A DNA stretch of 42,589 nucleotides. Source: Deltaproteobacteria bacterium RIFOXYD12_FULL_56_24 (lineage in GTDB: Bacteria; Desulfobacterota; Desulfobulbia; Desulfobulbales; Desulfurivibrionaceae). The number at the start of each line of letters is the position of its first letter. The stretch's first letter is position 1. The stretch covers positions 1 through 42,589 of the forward strand of contig MGTD01000020.1 of the NCBI GenBank assembly GCA_001799285.1, written 5' to 3'. Positions 33,089-41,707 of the stretch are shown here, in pieces. The position numbers and the translations under genes are program-made. The notes beneath the pieces were generated by a model. The model worked only from the letters and a program-made list of their open reading frames with translations. It ran no database searches and was not told where the DNA came from.

Positions 33089-35377
33089 ATGGAAAAACAA
33101 CCCGCACGAAACATGGAACTGCTGGCCCCGGCCGGCACCATCGAGGCCTTTGAGGCGGCGGTGGAGAGTGGAGCCGACGCGATCTATATCGGCGCTCCGG
33201 CCTTTAATGCCCGGGCTCTGGCCCGCCATTTCTCCCTGGCCGAGGTCGCGGCCATGATCGATCATGCCCACCGGAACCGGGTCAGGGTCTATCTGGCCAT
33301 GAACAGCCTGATGAAGGAGGAAGAGATCACCAAGGCGGTGGAGGAGCTGGCCGCTCTGGAGGCGCTCAAGGCCGATGCCCTTATCATCCAGGATCTCGGC
33401 ATTTCCTATCTGGCCCGCAAATTCTTTCCTTCCCTGCGCCTGCATGCCAGCACCCTCATGGGCGCCCACAACTCCCTCAATGTGAGGCAGTTTGCCGAGC
33501 TGGGTTTTCAGCGGGTGGTGCTGGCCCGGGAGATGACTCTGGCTGAGATAGGGCAGATCCACCAGCAATGCCCGGTGGAGTTGGAGGTGTTTGTCCATGG
33601 CGCCCTCTGTTTCGCTTATTCCGGCTTGTGTCTGTTCAGCAGCTATCTCGGCGGCAAAAGCGGCCTGCGGGGCCGTTGCGTCCAGCCCTGCCGGCGGCGC
33701 TATACCTGGGGCGGCAAGGGGCGCAGCCCAGGGAGCCCGGCGGGCTATCTTTTTTCCATGAACGATCTGGCCGGGCTTGAGTTGATCCCCCAGCTGCGCC
33801 AGGTCGGGGTCAGCTCGCTCAAGATCGAAGGCAGGATGCGCAGCGCCCAGTATGTGGCCTCGGTGGTCAAGGCCTACCGGCTGGCCCTGGATAATCCCGC
33901 GACCCCGGCGGTGCTGGCCGAGGCCAAGGAGCTGCTGGAGCAGGCCATGGGCCGCAAACCCTCGCTGGGTTATTTCAAGAAGGCCCAGCCAACGGACATC
34001 ATCGCCCCGCAACACTCGGGCAATATCGGCCTGTTTCTGGGCAAAACCGAGAAGGTCACGGCCAATCGCGCCCAGATGACCCTGAAGGAACCGCTCCGGC
34101 TCGGCGACCGGCTGCGCATCCATCAGGAAGGCTCGGGCGAACGGCAGTCCTTTACCCTGAAAGGCCTGTGGCAGGGAAAGCTGGCCCTGGACAAGGCTGC
34201 GGCGGGCAACAAGGTGCAGCTCGATCTGCCGCCGGGCGCGCAATGGGGCGACAGCCTCTACAAGGTGGACTCGGAAGAGGGTCGCCGGCAGGCAGCCAAG
34301 AATGGTATCCAGCCGGGGTTGTTCAGCAAGAAGGTGGCCAATCTGGTCGATCCCCGCAAGCTCGCCCAGATTACCCATTTCCTGAGAATATCGGGCAACC
34401 GGCCTGCCCCGGCCAAGACCAGGGAGGAGCGGCCTCCCCGCGCCCAGGTTCCGGCCCGCGGCCAAATGCAGGATCAGGCCCAAGGCCGCCGGGGCGTGGC
34501 CCAGGTGCAGCTGCCCCTGGAATGGTGGCTTAAAATCGACGATTTTGAATCGTTTAAAGTCCAGCTGCCCACCCCGCCCTCGCGGCTGGTCATCACCCTC
34601 TCCCGGCAGACCTTTGCCCAATACGCCCGGCAGCAGAAACGGCTGACCCCGTACCGGCGGCGGCTGGTCTGGGCTCTGCCGCCGGTGATCCTGGAGGCGG
34701 ATTTGGAGTTTTACCGGGAGGCCATCTCCCATCTGCGCGGGAGCGGCTACCACGCCTGGCAGATCGGCCACATCGGCCAGCGGTTGCTCTTTGCGGCGGA
34801 TGTCCAGACGGCCCCAGCGGTTGGTGAGCCGGAGGGGGAGAACCATCCTCCCGGCCGCAAAAAAGGGAGGGGTGGGGAGGCTCCGTCCGAGAAGCTGCTT
34901 CTTTTTGGCGACTATACCCTGAATGTCTTGAACAGCATGAGCGTCCAGGCCCTGGCCGGACTGGGGCTCAGCAACGCCCAGCTGGCCATTGAAACCGACC
35001 GGCAGAACCTGTTCGATCTCTTCGGCCATAAAAACGCCCTGCCAATGGGCTTGACCATTTATGGCCTGCCGCCGCTTTTTACCGCCCGGTTGGCCTCCTC
35101 GTTTTTCAAATACGACCAGCCCCTGGTCAGCCCCAAGGGCGAGGTGATCGTGCTCAAGCAGTGCTGGGGCCAGACCGTGGCCGTGGCTGATCAGCCCTTT
35201 TCCCTGGTGCCGCATAGCATTGAGCTTGCCGCCCGGGGGGTTGCTTACGGGGTGGTGGATCTCTCCCATATGCGGCCAAGGCCGGACGAGCTGGTCGGGA
35301 TCTTCCGCCAGTCGGGCCAGCCCGGACGCGGGGGGAGCAGGCTCAGGACCTTCAACTATACGGGAACCCTGTTGTGA
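33089..35377 (+). CDS. U32 family peptidase (YhbU/RlhA type), large form
   Basis: A 762-residue protein. Residues 10-300 form the U32 domain: MELLAPAGTIEAFEAAVESGADAIYIG, ASTLMGAHN, VFVHGALCFAYSGLCLFS and the cysteine cluster ending GRCVQPCRRRY, which in RlhA-type relatives holds an iron-sulfur cluster. Some relatives hydroxylate 23S rRNA or ubiquinone precursors rather than cleave collagen, so peptidase is a family label. A Pro/Gly/Arg-rich stretch (about 435-470) links to a C-terminal domain (500-760). The start is uncertain: no ribosome site precedes 33089, and an in-frame ATG at Met9 is possible. The next gene overlaps its stop. Confidence 0.9.
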   Translation: MEKQPARNMELLAPAGTIEAFEAAVESGADAIYIGAPAFNARALARHFSLAEVAAMIDHAHRNRVRVYLAMNSLMKEEEITKAVEELAALEALKADALIIQDLGISYLARKFFPSLRLHASTLMGAHNSLNVRQFAELGFQRVVLAREMTLAEIGQIHQQCPVELEVFVHGALCFAYSGLCLFSSYLGGKSGLRGRCVQPCRRRYTWGGKGRSPGSPAGYLFSMNDLAGLELIPQLRQVGVSSLKIEGRMRSAQYVASVVKAYRLALDNPATPAVLAEAKELLEQAMGRKPSLGYFKKAQPTDIIAPQHSGNIGLFLGKTEKVTANRAQMTLKEPLRLGDRLRIHQEGSGERQSFTLKGLWQGKLALDKAAAGNKVQLDLPPGAQWGDSLYKVDSEEGRRQAAKNGIQPGLFSKKVANLVDPRKLAQITHFLRISGNRPAPAKTREERPPRAQVPARGQMQDQAQGRRGVAQVQLPLEWWLKIDDFESFKVQLPTPPSRLVITLSRQTFAQYARQQKRLTPYRRRLVWALPPVILEADLEFYREAISHLRGSGYHAWQIGHIGQRLLFAADVQTAPAVGEPEGENHPPGRKKGRGGEAPSEKLLLFGDYTLNVLNSMSVQALAGLGLSNAQLAIETDRQNLFDLFGHKNALPMGLTIYGLPPLFTARLASSFFKYDQPLVSPKGEVIVLKQCWGQTVAVADQPFSLVPHSIELAARGVAYGVVDLSHMRPRPDELVGIFRQSGQPGRGGSRLRTFNYTGTLL

Positions 35378-36171
35378 ACCGGGCATCCGTTTCAGTCTGT
35401 CTTTTCCTGGCCCTGATGGTGGGCGGGGGGATTTTTTTGCAGGCCGGAACCGTTGCCTCCGCTCCGCCCCCCCCATCTCTTGACGAACAGGAGGCCCGCG
35501 CCATTCTCCTGGAGATCGACGATCTCTGGCGTGCCACCAGCTCCCAGGGCACGGTGCGCATGCAGGTAAAAACCGCCAACTACACCCGGACCATGCGCAT
35601 GGAGATGTGGTCCAAGGGCAAGGACAAATCCCTGGTCCGCATCATCTCCCCGCTTAAGGAAAAGGATACCGCCAGCCTGAAAACCGGCAACACCATGTAC
35701 ACCTATCTTCCCAAGACCGACCGCACCATCCGCCTCACCTCCAGCATGATGATGAGCTCCTGGATGGGCAGCCATTTCACCAACGACGATCTGGTCAAGG
35801 AGTCGCGGCTGGCCGAGGATTACGAGCCTCGCCTCAGCTTTAAGGGGAAAAGGGAGGGCCGAGAGATCATCGAATTCACCCTGCAGCCGCACCCGGATGC
35901 CGCCGTGGTCTGGGGCCGAATCGTCATGACCGTGACGGCCCAGGGCCATCTGCCGCTGCTTGCCACCTACTTTGACGAGGACAATGTCCTGGCCCGCACC
36001 ATCTATTTCAGCGAGGTCAAGAACATGGGCGGCCGTCTCCTGCCTGCCCTGCTCAAGGTGGTGCCCGCGGACAAGCCCGGGGAATATACTGAGCTGGTCT
36101 ACGAATCCCTGCGTTTTGATCTGGATCTGCCGGAGTCGCTTTTTTCCCTGCTGGAGTTGCGGCGTCGCTGA
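35374..36171 (+). CDS. Outer membrane lipoprotein-sorting (LolA-like) periplasmic protein
   Basis: A 265-residue exported protein. GTG 35374 overlaps the U32 stop (TTGTGA), and the first 29 residues are a signal peptide. The mature part matches COG2834-type LolA-like carriers: VRMQVKTANYTRTMRMEMWSKGKDKSLVRI, GNTMYTYLPKTDRTIRL, MMMSSWMGSHFTNDDLVKES and SEVKNMGGRLLPALLKV. Such proteins form an open beta barrel that ferries lipids or lipoproteins across the periplasm. With two FtsX-type permeases and an ATPase following, it is probably the periplasmic carrier of that exporter. Confidence 0.9.
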   Translation: MNRASVSVCLFLALMVGGGIFLQAGTVASAPPPPSLDEQEARAILLEIDDLWRATSSQGTVRMQVKTANYTRTMRMEMWSKGKDKSLVRIISPLKEKDTASLKTGNTMYTYLPKTDRTIRLTSSMMMSSWMGSHFTNDDLVKESRLAEDYEPRLSFKGKREGREIIEFTLQPHPDAAVVWGRIVMTVTAQGHLPLLATYFDEDNVLARTIYFSEVKNMGGRLLPALLKVVPADKPGEYTELVYESLRFDLDLPESLFSLLELRRR

Positions 36172-36201
36172 GAGGATCTTGTTTCCGGAGAGGTGAAACG
36201 T

Positions 36202-37422
36202 GTGATTGTTTCCTTTGCCCTGAGAAATTTCAATCGTGCCCGGACCAGAACCAGGATCACCGTGGGGGCCATGGCCTTTGCCTGCGCGATCATGATCTTC
36301 TATGCCAGTCTGCTGGAAGGCTGGTTCGCCGGCATGGAGAAAAACGCGGTGGGCATGGATCTCGGGGAGTTCCAGGTGCATGCCAGAGGCTTTCGCGCCG
36401 ATCCCGACCTCTATAAGATCATTGCCGAAGACGAGACCGTGCTGGCCCAACTCGGCCGCGCTGGTTTTGTTGCGGCCCCGCGCCTGTACGCCAGCGGCCT
36501 GGCCGCGGCGGGCAATGCCTCAAGCGGCATCGAGCTGCGGGGGGTGGATTTGCTTCGGGAGCCGCTGGTTACCGCCATTAATCAGCATGTCTGGCAGGGG
36601 CAATGGCTTGCCGCAGAGGATCAGGCCGGGGTGGTGCTCGGCCGCAAGCTGGCCCGGATCCTCGGCCTGGCGGTGGGAGACGAGGTGGTGGTGGTGGCTC
36701 AGGCTGCGGACGGCTCCACGGCCAATGAGCTCTTCCGGGTGCGGGGGGTCCTGAAATCGGTGGGAGAAGGGGTGGACCGCAGCGGGTTTTTCCTCTCTGC
36801 CACCAGCTTCCGCCGCCTGATGATCGTGCCGCAGGGGGTGCAGCAGATCGTGGTCAAGCGGCAGCAGGCCACCGAGGATCTTGGTCGGGCCACGACCCGG
36901 CTGGCCCGCTTGCTGCCCAACTACGAGGTGCGCAACTGGCGGCAGCTCCAGCCGGTGCTGGCCCGGCTTTTTGAGATGGGCGATATCTCCCTGGTGATCA
37001 TGTTGCTCATCACCTATGCCGCCGTGGGCATCCTGACCCTCAATGCCCTGCTGATGAGTGTCTTTGAGCGGATCCCCGAGTTCGGGGTGATGAAGGCCCT
37101 GGGCTTTTCTCCCTGGGGGCTTTTTGCCATGATCGTGGTGGAGAGCATGCTCCAGGTCACCGTGGCTGTGTTGCTGGCCCTGACCGCGGGTCTGCCATTT
37201 TCCTTTTACTTTAGCATTCATCCCATTGATTTTTCACAATTTGTTCAATCATCATCAACCATTGCCGGGGTTGCCCTGGATGCGAAATGGTATTGCGTGG
37301 TCACGGTCAACAGTGTGATGCTGCCCATCCTTTTTCTCTATCTGGTATCCGGGCTGGCCATTCTCTATCCCGCGCTCAAGGCGGCGCTGCTCAAGCCGCT
37401 TAACGCCATCTACCACCACTAG
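36202..37422 (+). CDS. FtsX/MacB-type ABC transporter permease
   Basis: A 406-residue inner-membrane protein of the LolC/E-MacB fold: one N-terminal helix (TVGAMAFACAIMIFYASLL), a large periplasmic domain (about 45-265) and three C-terminal helices (FEMGDISLVIMLLITYAAVGILTL, LFAMIVVESMLQVTVAVLLAL, and one near 370). The coupling loop is ERIPEFGVMKALGFSPWGL. GTG 36202 is favoured because AGAGGTG lies five bases upstream; GTG 36193 is possible. The second permease follows after 10 bases. Confidence 0.9.
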   Translation: MIVSFALRNFNRARTRTRITVGAMAFACAIMIFYASLLEGWFAGMEKNAVGMDLGEFQVHARGFRADPDLYKIIAEDETVLAQLGRAGFVAAPRLYASGLAAAGNASSGIELRGVDLLREPLVTAINQHVWQGQWLAAEDQAGVVLGRKLARILGLAVGDEVVVVAQAADGSTANELFRVRGVLKSVGEGVDRSGFFLSATSFRRLMIVPQGVQQIVVKRQQATEDLGRATTRLARLLPNYEVRNWRQLQPVLARLFEMGDISLVIMLLITYAAVGILTLNALLMSVFERIPEFGVMKALGFSPWGLFAMIVVESMLQVTVAVLLALTAGLPFSFYFSIHPIDFSQFVQSSSTIAGVALDAKWYCVVTVNSVMLPILFLYLVSGLAILYPALKAALLKPLNAIYHH

Positions 37423-37432
37423 GAGAGCGTTG

Positions 37433-38674
37433 ATGCAGCTTGGACCCATGGCCTGGCGAACCTTGATGCGCAGCAAACGGAGGAGCGTGATCACCGCCTT
37501 TTCCGTGGCCTTCGGCGTCTTGCTTTCCGTGACCTTTACCGCCTCCGGCGACTATGCCTACACCAACATGATCAACACCAGCGCGGTGATGGGTCTGGGG
37601 CATCTGAGCGTGGAGCATCCGGACTACCAGGATACCCCGACCCTGGACAAGCGGCTGCTCGAGGCAGAAGCGGTGTGGCAACGGGCCTTGCAAATTCCGG
37701 GCGTTACCGGTGCCCAGGTCCGCATCATGGGCCAGGCCATGTTTGCCAGCGGTGCCAAGAGCGTGGGCGGCGCCTTTATCGCCATCGATCCGGCCCGGGA
37801 GACCCCGTCCCATAATATCTTCCTGCGCACCCTGGTTGAGGGCCGCTCTTTTTCCGCCGGCGAGGAGCGCGGGGTGGTGGTCGGGGCAAAGATGGCGGAA
37901 AAACTGAACCTGCGCCTGGGCAAGAAGCTGGTCTTCACCCTGACCGATAAGGATGGGGAGCTGGTCAGCGAGCTTGGCCGGGTTAGCGGCATCTTCAAGA
38001 CCGGGGACGATTCGGTGGACGGGAGTGTGGTCCTGTTGCCTCTGGCCCTGGTGCGGAAGACCCTCGGCTATGAGCCCAAGGCAGCCTCCCTGGTGGCGAT
38101 CTTTCTTGCCGATCACCGGGAGGCTGAGTCGGTCAAGGAAAACCTGGCCCGGCTGTGGGCAAAAAGGCCGGATATCGGGGTGCTCACCTGGCAGGAGAGC
38201 CAGCCTGACCTGGCCGGGCTGATCAAGGTAGACCGCTTGTTTAACCATCTGCTTCAGTTTCTTGTTGGCCTGGTCATCGCTGCCGGGATCATGAACACTC
38301 TGCTGATGAGCGTCATGGAAAGGCAACGGGAATTCGGGATCATGATGGCCCTGGGGATGATGCCGGGCCAGGTGGTGTGGCTGGTGTTGCTGGAGTCCTG
38401 CTGGTTGGGGATTCTGGGTCTGGTCCTGGGGGTGATCATCACCACGCCCTGGTTTTGGTATATGGCCACGGTCGGCCTTGATTTCAGCAGCCAGATTGGG
38501 GAGGATTACAGTGCCGGCGGGGTTCTTGTGGATCCGGTCATGAAGTTTCGGCTGTACAGGGAGAGCGCCTTGTGGATAGCCGGGGCGGTTTTTTTCCTGA
38601 CCCTGGTGGCCGGGATTTTTCCCGCTTTTAAGGCGGGGAGGACTACGTCGGTGGAGAATTTGAAGCAGGGGTAA
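37433..38674 (+). CDS. FtsX/MacB-type ABC transporter permease
   Basis: A 413-residue paralogue-type partner of the preceding permease with the same plan: N-terminal helix (SVITAFSVAFGVLLSVTF), periplasmic domain (about 45-270) and three C-terminal helices (FLVGLVIAAGIMNTLLMSV, VVWLVLLESCWLGILGLVLGVIITTPWFW, SALWIAGAVFFLTLVAGIFPA). The coupling loop reads MERQREFGIMMALGMMPGQ. AGGAG precedes ATG 37433. The pair probably forms a LolCE-like heterodimer with the ATPase at 38981. Confidence 0.9.
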   Translation: MQLGPMAWRTLMRSKRRSVITAFSVAFGVLLSVTFTASGDYAYTNMINTSAVMGLGHLSVEHPDYQDTPTLDKRLLEAEAVWQRALQIPGVTGAQVRIMGQAMFASGAKSVGGAFIAIDPARETPSHNIFLRTLVEGRSFSAGEERGVVVGAKMAEKLNLRLGKKLVFTLTDKDGELVSELGRVSGIFKTGDDSVDGSVVLLPLALVRKTLGYEPKAASLVAIFLADHREAESVKENLARLWAKRPDIGVLTWQESQPDLAGLIKVDRLFNHLLQFLVGLVIAAGIMNTLLMSVMERQREFGIMMALGMMPGQVVWLVLLESCWLGILGLVLGVIITTPWFWYMATVGLDFSSQIGEDYSAGGVLVDPVMKFRLYRESALWIAGAVFFLTLVAGIFPAFKAGRTTSVENLKQG

Positions 38675-38733
38675 AAGGGGGGAGATGATTACCATCAATC
38701 TTAGCAGCCAGGGAATCGCTTTATCCGTCTGTT

Positions 38734-38915
38734 CATTTCTTTGCTTGCCCAAAGAAACGAACCAAAGAAAGGGCACCCGGTGTCCCTTGTCCCGCCGTGG
38801 GCGGGATGCCCTGCGCTCCTCGATGCTGCCGGGGCTTTGCAAACTCGCTTCGCTCAAACAGTGCAAAGCCCTTTTTCGGCAGCCTCTCCGGTGCTCGGCT
38901 GCGGGCCAATGGGAT
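38734..38915. repeat. Dispersed palindromic repeat inside the exporter cluster
   Basis: This 182-base stretch between permease and ATPase genes contains CCCAAAGAAACGAACCAAAG and GGGCACCC, a start I recognise from repeats in many proteobacterial genomes. It includes CCCGCC/GGCGGG (near 38791-38805), GGGCTTTGCA/TGCAAAGCCC (38832-38871) and outer GCTGCCG/CGGCAGC (38825-38883). A 91-codon frame (38685-38960) over it has the kind of translation that is often wrongly annotated as a protein. The remaining spacer has no gene. Confidence 0.75.
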
Positions 38916-38980
38916 TTTGACTGCATGGGAATAAAGAACTTGACTGAGATTACTTCGTAATAGGGACAAAAGATCCGACC

Positions 38981-39676
38981 ATGAACAACACGCCGCTTGT
39001 GCAGCTCGAAAATGTCAGCCGGATTTACCAGCAGGGCAAGGTGCAGGTCGCTGCGGTGACGGAGTTTTCCTTTAGGGTGCAGGCCGGGGAATTCAGTGTG
39101 CTCTGCGGGCCTTCCGGCTCCGGGAAAACGACGATTCTCAATCTGATCGGCGCGCTGGACGAACCTTCCCAGGGCAAGGTGCGGCTGGAGGGACGCGATC
39201 TTGCCGAGTTGGGGCGCAGCGCCCTGGCCCGGCTGCGGCGCGACCGCATCGGTTTTGTCTTCCAATCGTACAACCTGAATCCGGTGCTGACCGCCTGCGA
39301 GAATGCCGAGTTCGTCCTGGCCCTGCAGAATATCCCCCATGCCCCGCGCCGTCAGCGGGTCATGGCGGTGCTGGCCGAGGTCGGCATGGCCGAGCTGGCG
39401 GACCGGCGGCCGGATGAGCTTTCCGGCGGCCAGCAACAGCGGGTGGCCATTGCCCGGGCCATCGTTTCCCGGCCCGCCATAGTTCTGGCGGATGAGCCCA
39501 CCGCCAATGTGGATTCGGCCACGGCGGATGCGATCCTCGATCTCATGGAGCGTCTCAACCGGGAGCAGGGGATAACCTTTCTTTTTTCCACCCATGACCA
39601 GCGGGTGATGGATCGAGCCCACCGGCTTATCCATCTCCGGGACGGCAGGCTGGAACGCGATGAAGTGCGCGGGTGA
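38981..39676 (+). CDS. ABC transporter ATP-binding protein (LolD/MacB type)
   Basis: A 231-residue ATPase with Walker A GPSGSGKTT, the Q loop in GFVFQSYNLNPVLTACENAEF, signature LSGGQQQRVAIARAI, Walker B IVLADEPTANVD and switch STHDQRVMDRA. The MacB/LolD subgroup works by mechanotransmission, pulling substrates from the inner membrane into the periplasm. It is separated from the permeases by the 306-base repeat-bearing spacer but is on the same strand. No ribosome site is obvious near ATG 38981. Its stop overlaps the next gene. Confidence 0.93.
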   Translation: MNNTPLVQLENVSRIYQQGKVQVAAVTEFSFRVQAGEFSVLCGPSGSGKTTILNLIGALDEPSQGKVRLEGRDLAELGRSALARLRRDRIGFVFQSYNLNPVLTACENAEFVLALQNIPHAPRRQRVMAVLAEVGMAELADRRPDELSGGQQQRVAIARAIVSRPAIVLADEPTANVDSATADAILDLMERLNREQGITFLFSTHDQRVMDRAHRLIHLRDGRLERDEVRG

Positions 39677-40914
39677 GAAGGGTGCTGCTCTCGCTGCCCA
39701 TGGTTTGCCTGGGCGCTTTGTTGCTTTTTCCCGGCTTAGGGCAAGCGTTCAGCGAATGGCAGTCCGAGGAGGCCTCGCTCAGCCTGCGGGGGTTTACCGG
39801 CCTGGGCGCTGCCTACAGCCGCAATCCTGAGGCGGCAGCGTTCTATGACAGCCGGGAGGATCTGTTCTGGGATCTGGACCAACGACTGCTGGTTACGGCA
39901 AACTATCGGGAGAATAGCCGGTTCGATCTGAACCTCCTGCAAAATATCCGCGCCACGCCCAATTCCGGTCTTAGCGCCAGCCCGGCCGGGGCCGAACGGA
40001 GCGGTCTACTTACCTGGCAGCAGCATGCGAGCACCAACTCTGAGGCGAATTTGAGCGTGGACACCGCCGCCTTCCACTATGTGCAGGGCAATACCGAGTG
40101 GAGTCTTGGCCGGCAACCGGTGAATCTGGCCACCACCATGTATTTTTCCCCCAATGATTTTTTCGCCCCCTTTTCGGCGCAAACCTTTTACCGGGCCTAC
40201 AAGTCGGGGGTGGACAGCGGCCGGGCCGAGGTACGGCTTGGGAATCTGGCCCAGCTGAGCCTGATCGGGGTGCTGGGCTATTCGCCGGAGAGCGATACCG
40301 ATGCCGAGTGGCGAAACCGGCCCGACTGGAGCCGGAACTCACTGCTGGCCAGGCTGGCCGTCAACCGCCACGATTGGGAATGGGCGCTGCTGGGAGGCTC
40401 GGTGCGCGACCAGCGGATAACCGGCGGTTCCCTGCAGGGCGAGCTTTTCGACTGGCTGGGCGTCCGGGCGGAGGGGCATTACGCAGCCCCGGAGCGGGAG
40501 GGGGTGGCCGGTGGGGCCGAGGTGAGCGTGGGAATCGAGCATCGTTTTGCCAACAGCCTTGAGCTGCGGCTGGAACAGTTCCACCATGGTCAGGGGTACA
40601 GCTCCCGCGAGGCCTTGAATCAGGCCCTGGCCGCCGGCAATCTGCGGGAGGGGTATACCGGGCGGGACTACACCGCCCTGGGCGTAAGCTACGAGTTTTC
40701 CCCGCTGCTGACCGGGCAGGCCTTGCTGCTTGTCAACTGGAGCGATCATTCCCAGCTGCTCAGCCTCAATGGGGTGTATTCGCTCTCCGACGAGGCGGAG
40801 CTGGCGGTCACCCTCTCCTTGCCCAAGGGCAAACGGCCAGAGAACGGCTCCGTCGGCTCCGAATTCGGCCTTGTTCCCATCACCCTCGCCTGTGCGTTTC
40901 GGGTATATTACTAA
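39673..40914 (+). CDS. Putative outer-membrane beta-barrel protein
   Basis: A 413-residue exported protein. GTG 39673 overlaps the ATPase stop (GGTGAG), and the first 25 residues are a signal peptide (LLSLPMVCLGALLLFPGLGQA). The mature part has alternating amphipathic strands (SLSLRGFTGLGAAYSR, AEVRLGNLAQLSLIGVLGY, SVGIEHRFANSLELRLEQF, LAVTLSLPKG) and ends in CAFRVYY, an aromatic terminus typical of barrels inserted by BAM. No named family was recognised. Coupling to the ATPase suggests it is the outer-membrane part of the exporter. Confidence 0.82.
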   Translation: MRRVLLSLPMVCLGALLLFPGLGQAFSEWQSEEASLSLRGFTGLGAAYSRNPEAAAFYDSREDLFWDLDQRLLVTANYRENSRFDLNLLQNIRATPNSGLSASPAGAERSGLLTWQQHASTNSEANLSVDTAAFHYVQGNTEWSLGRQPVNLATTMYFSPNDFFAPFSAQTFYRAYKSGVDSGRAEVRLGNLAQLSLIGVLGYSPESDTDAEWRNRPDWSRNSLLARLAVNRHDWEWALLGGSVRDQRITGGSLQGELFDWLGVRAEGHYAAPEREGVAGGAEVSVGIEHRFANSLELRLEQFHHGQGYSSREALNQALAAGNLREGYTGRDYTALGVSYEFSPLLTGQALLLVNWSDHSQLLSLNGVYSLSDEAELAVTLSLPKGKRPENGSVGSEFGLVPITLACAFRVYY

Positions 40915-40996
40915 AAAAGCAAAAGATCGGTGGCCGGAGACAGCCTTGCGTGGTTTTTGATTATGTGCGGCCGGACCGGTCGCATTTTTTTCAGGT

Positions 40997-41212
40997 TCAG
41001 GAAAAACCAGATTTGCTGGAACAGCCCGAGAGCGCCCCGGAGGGAATGGCGCTTGAGCCGGAGGAAATCCGGAAGCTTGAGGCGGAGATGGTTTTTTTTA
41101 CGATGTTGCTGGAGCATTTCGGGCAGCTCACCTCGGTTGTTGCTTCTGTTGAGGTGATGATAGCCTCGAACAGTCCCTTGCATTCCTGACAGCGGTATTC
41201 ATAGATGGGCAT
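40997..41212 (-). CDS. FmdB family zinc ribbon protein
   Basis: A 71-residue protein that begins MPIYEYRCQECKG and carries two CxxC pairs (Cys8/11, Cys30/33), the FmdB regulatory-type zinc ribbon. The C-terminal 35 residues are Ser-rich (ISASSFRISSGSSAIPSG) and probably disordered. The name derives from a formamidase regulator, but the function of most members is unknown. CAAGGAG precedes the ATG. It converges with the barrel gene. Confidence 0.9.
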   Translation of the reverse strand: MPIYEYRCQECKGLFEAIITSTEATTEVSCPKCSSNIVKKTISASSFRISSGSSAIPSGALSGCSSKSGFS

Positions 41213-41350
41213 GGCGTTCTCCTTGCAACTTGCCGATTATCTCTGCGATTCCATGTGCGAATATAATTTAAGCTTTATCTTAACCTTTGTCCAGGGAAAA
41301 ATGTGGTGCCGTGCGCAATGGGTCGGTTGGCTAAGTTGTTTCCCTTGCTT

Positions 41351-41707
41351 TTATTGCGGGAGATAGTATCGGGCCTTGAGGCCACTGGTTCGGAAAACCA
41401 GAGCGGAGAGCAGGGTGCAGAGGGCGATCAGGCCGAGAATAATCGCGAGCCGCAGCCAGGGCAGCCCCTGGGCCTGCCGAAAGCTGACCAGCCCGACTGC
41501 GGTGGCAAGCCATTCGCCGGCGCCGGCCACGAGCAGCCCTTGCATGAGCCGGACCGCCAAGGGCCGGCGGATGCAGAGCAGGCCGAGGGAAAGCAGCGCA
41601 CCCCCGGCAAGAAGAAGGTGGCCTGCCCGGAAGAAATGGGCGCCAAGCATCAGCATGCTGAAAAGCACGGGCAAGAGTCTTAACAGATTCATAATGGCTC
41701 CAGTCAT
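41351..41707 (-). CDS. Small integral membrane protein, 118 aa
   Basis: Four hydrophobic segments cover most of the protein (LLPVLFSMLMLGAHFF, LLLAGGALLSLGLLCI, LMQGLLVAGAGEWLATAVGL, LAIILGLIALCTLLSALVF). No family was recognised. Its ATG overlaps the stop of the methyltransferase gene (ATGA), so the two are translationally coupled and may act together; an internal ATG at 41692 is possible. Confidence 0.78.
   Translation of the reverse strand: MTGAIMNLLRLLPVLFSMLMLGAHFFRAGHLLLAGGALLSLGLLCIRRPLAVRLMQGLLVAGAGEWLATAVGLVSFRQAQGLPWLRLAIILGLIALCTLLSALVFRTSGLKARYYLPQ

Noticed and set aside
32783-35476. Minus-strand open frame of 897 codons
   Set aside because: It is antisense to the PLP-binding protein, U32 peptidase and LolA-like genes, whose motifs are clear. 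The translation is rich in Gly, Pro, His and Gln without any domain, as expected of a GC-rich shadow frame.
38685-38960. 91-codon frame between permease and ATPase
   Set aside because: It lies on the dispersed palindromic repeat, a class of sequence often mis-annotated as a short protein.
37400-39634. Minus-strand open frame of 744 codons
   Set aside because: Antisense to the second permease and the ATPase; low-complexity composition (HH, QG, PG) and no recognisable domain.
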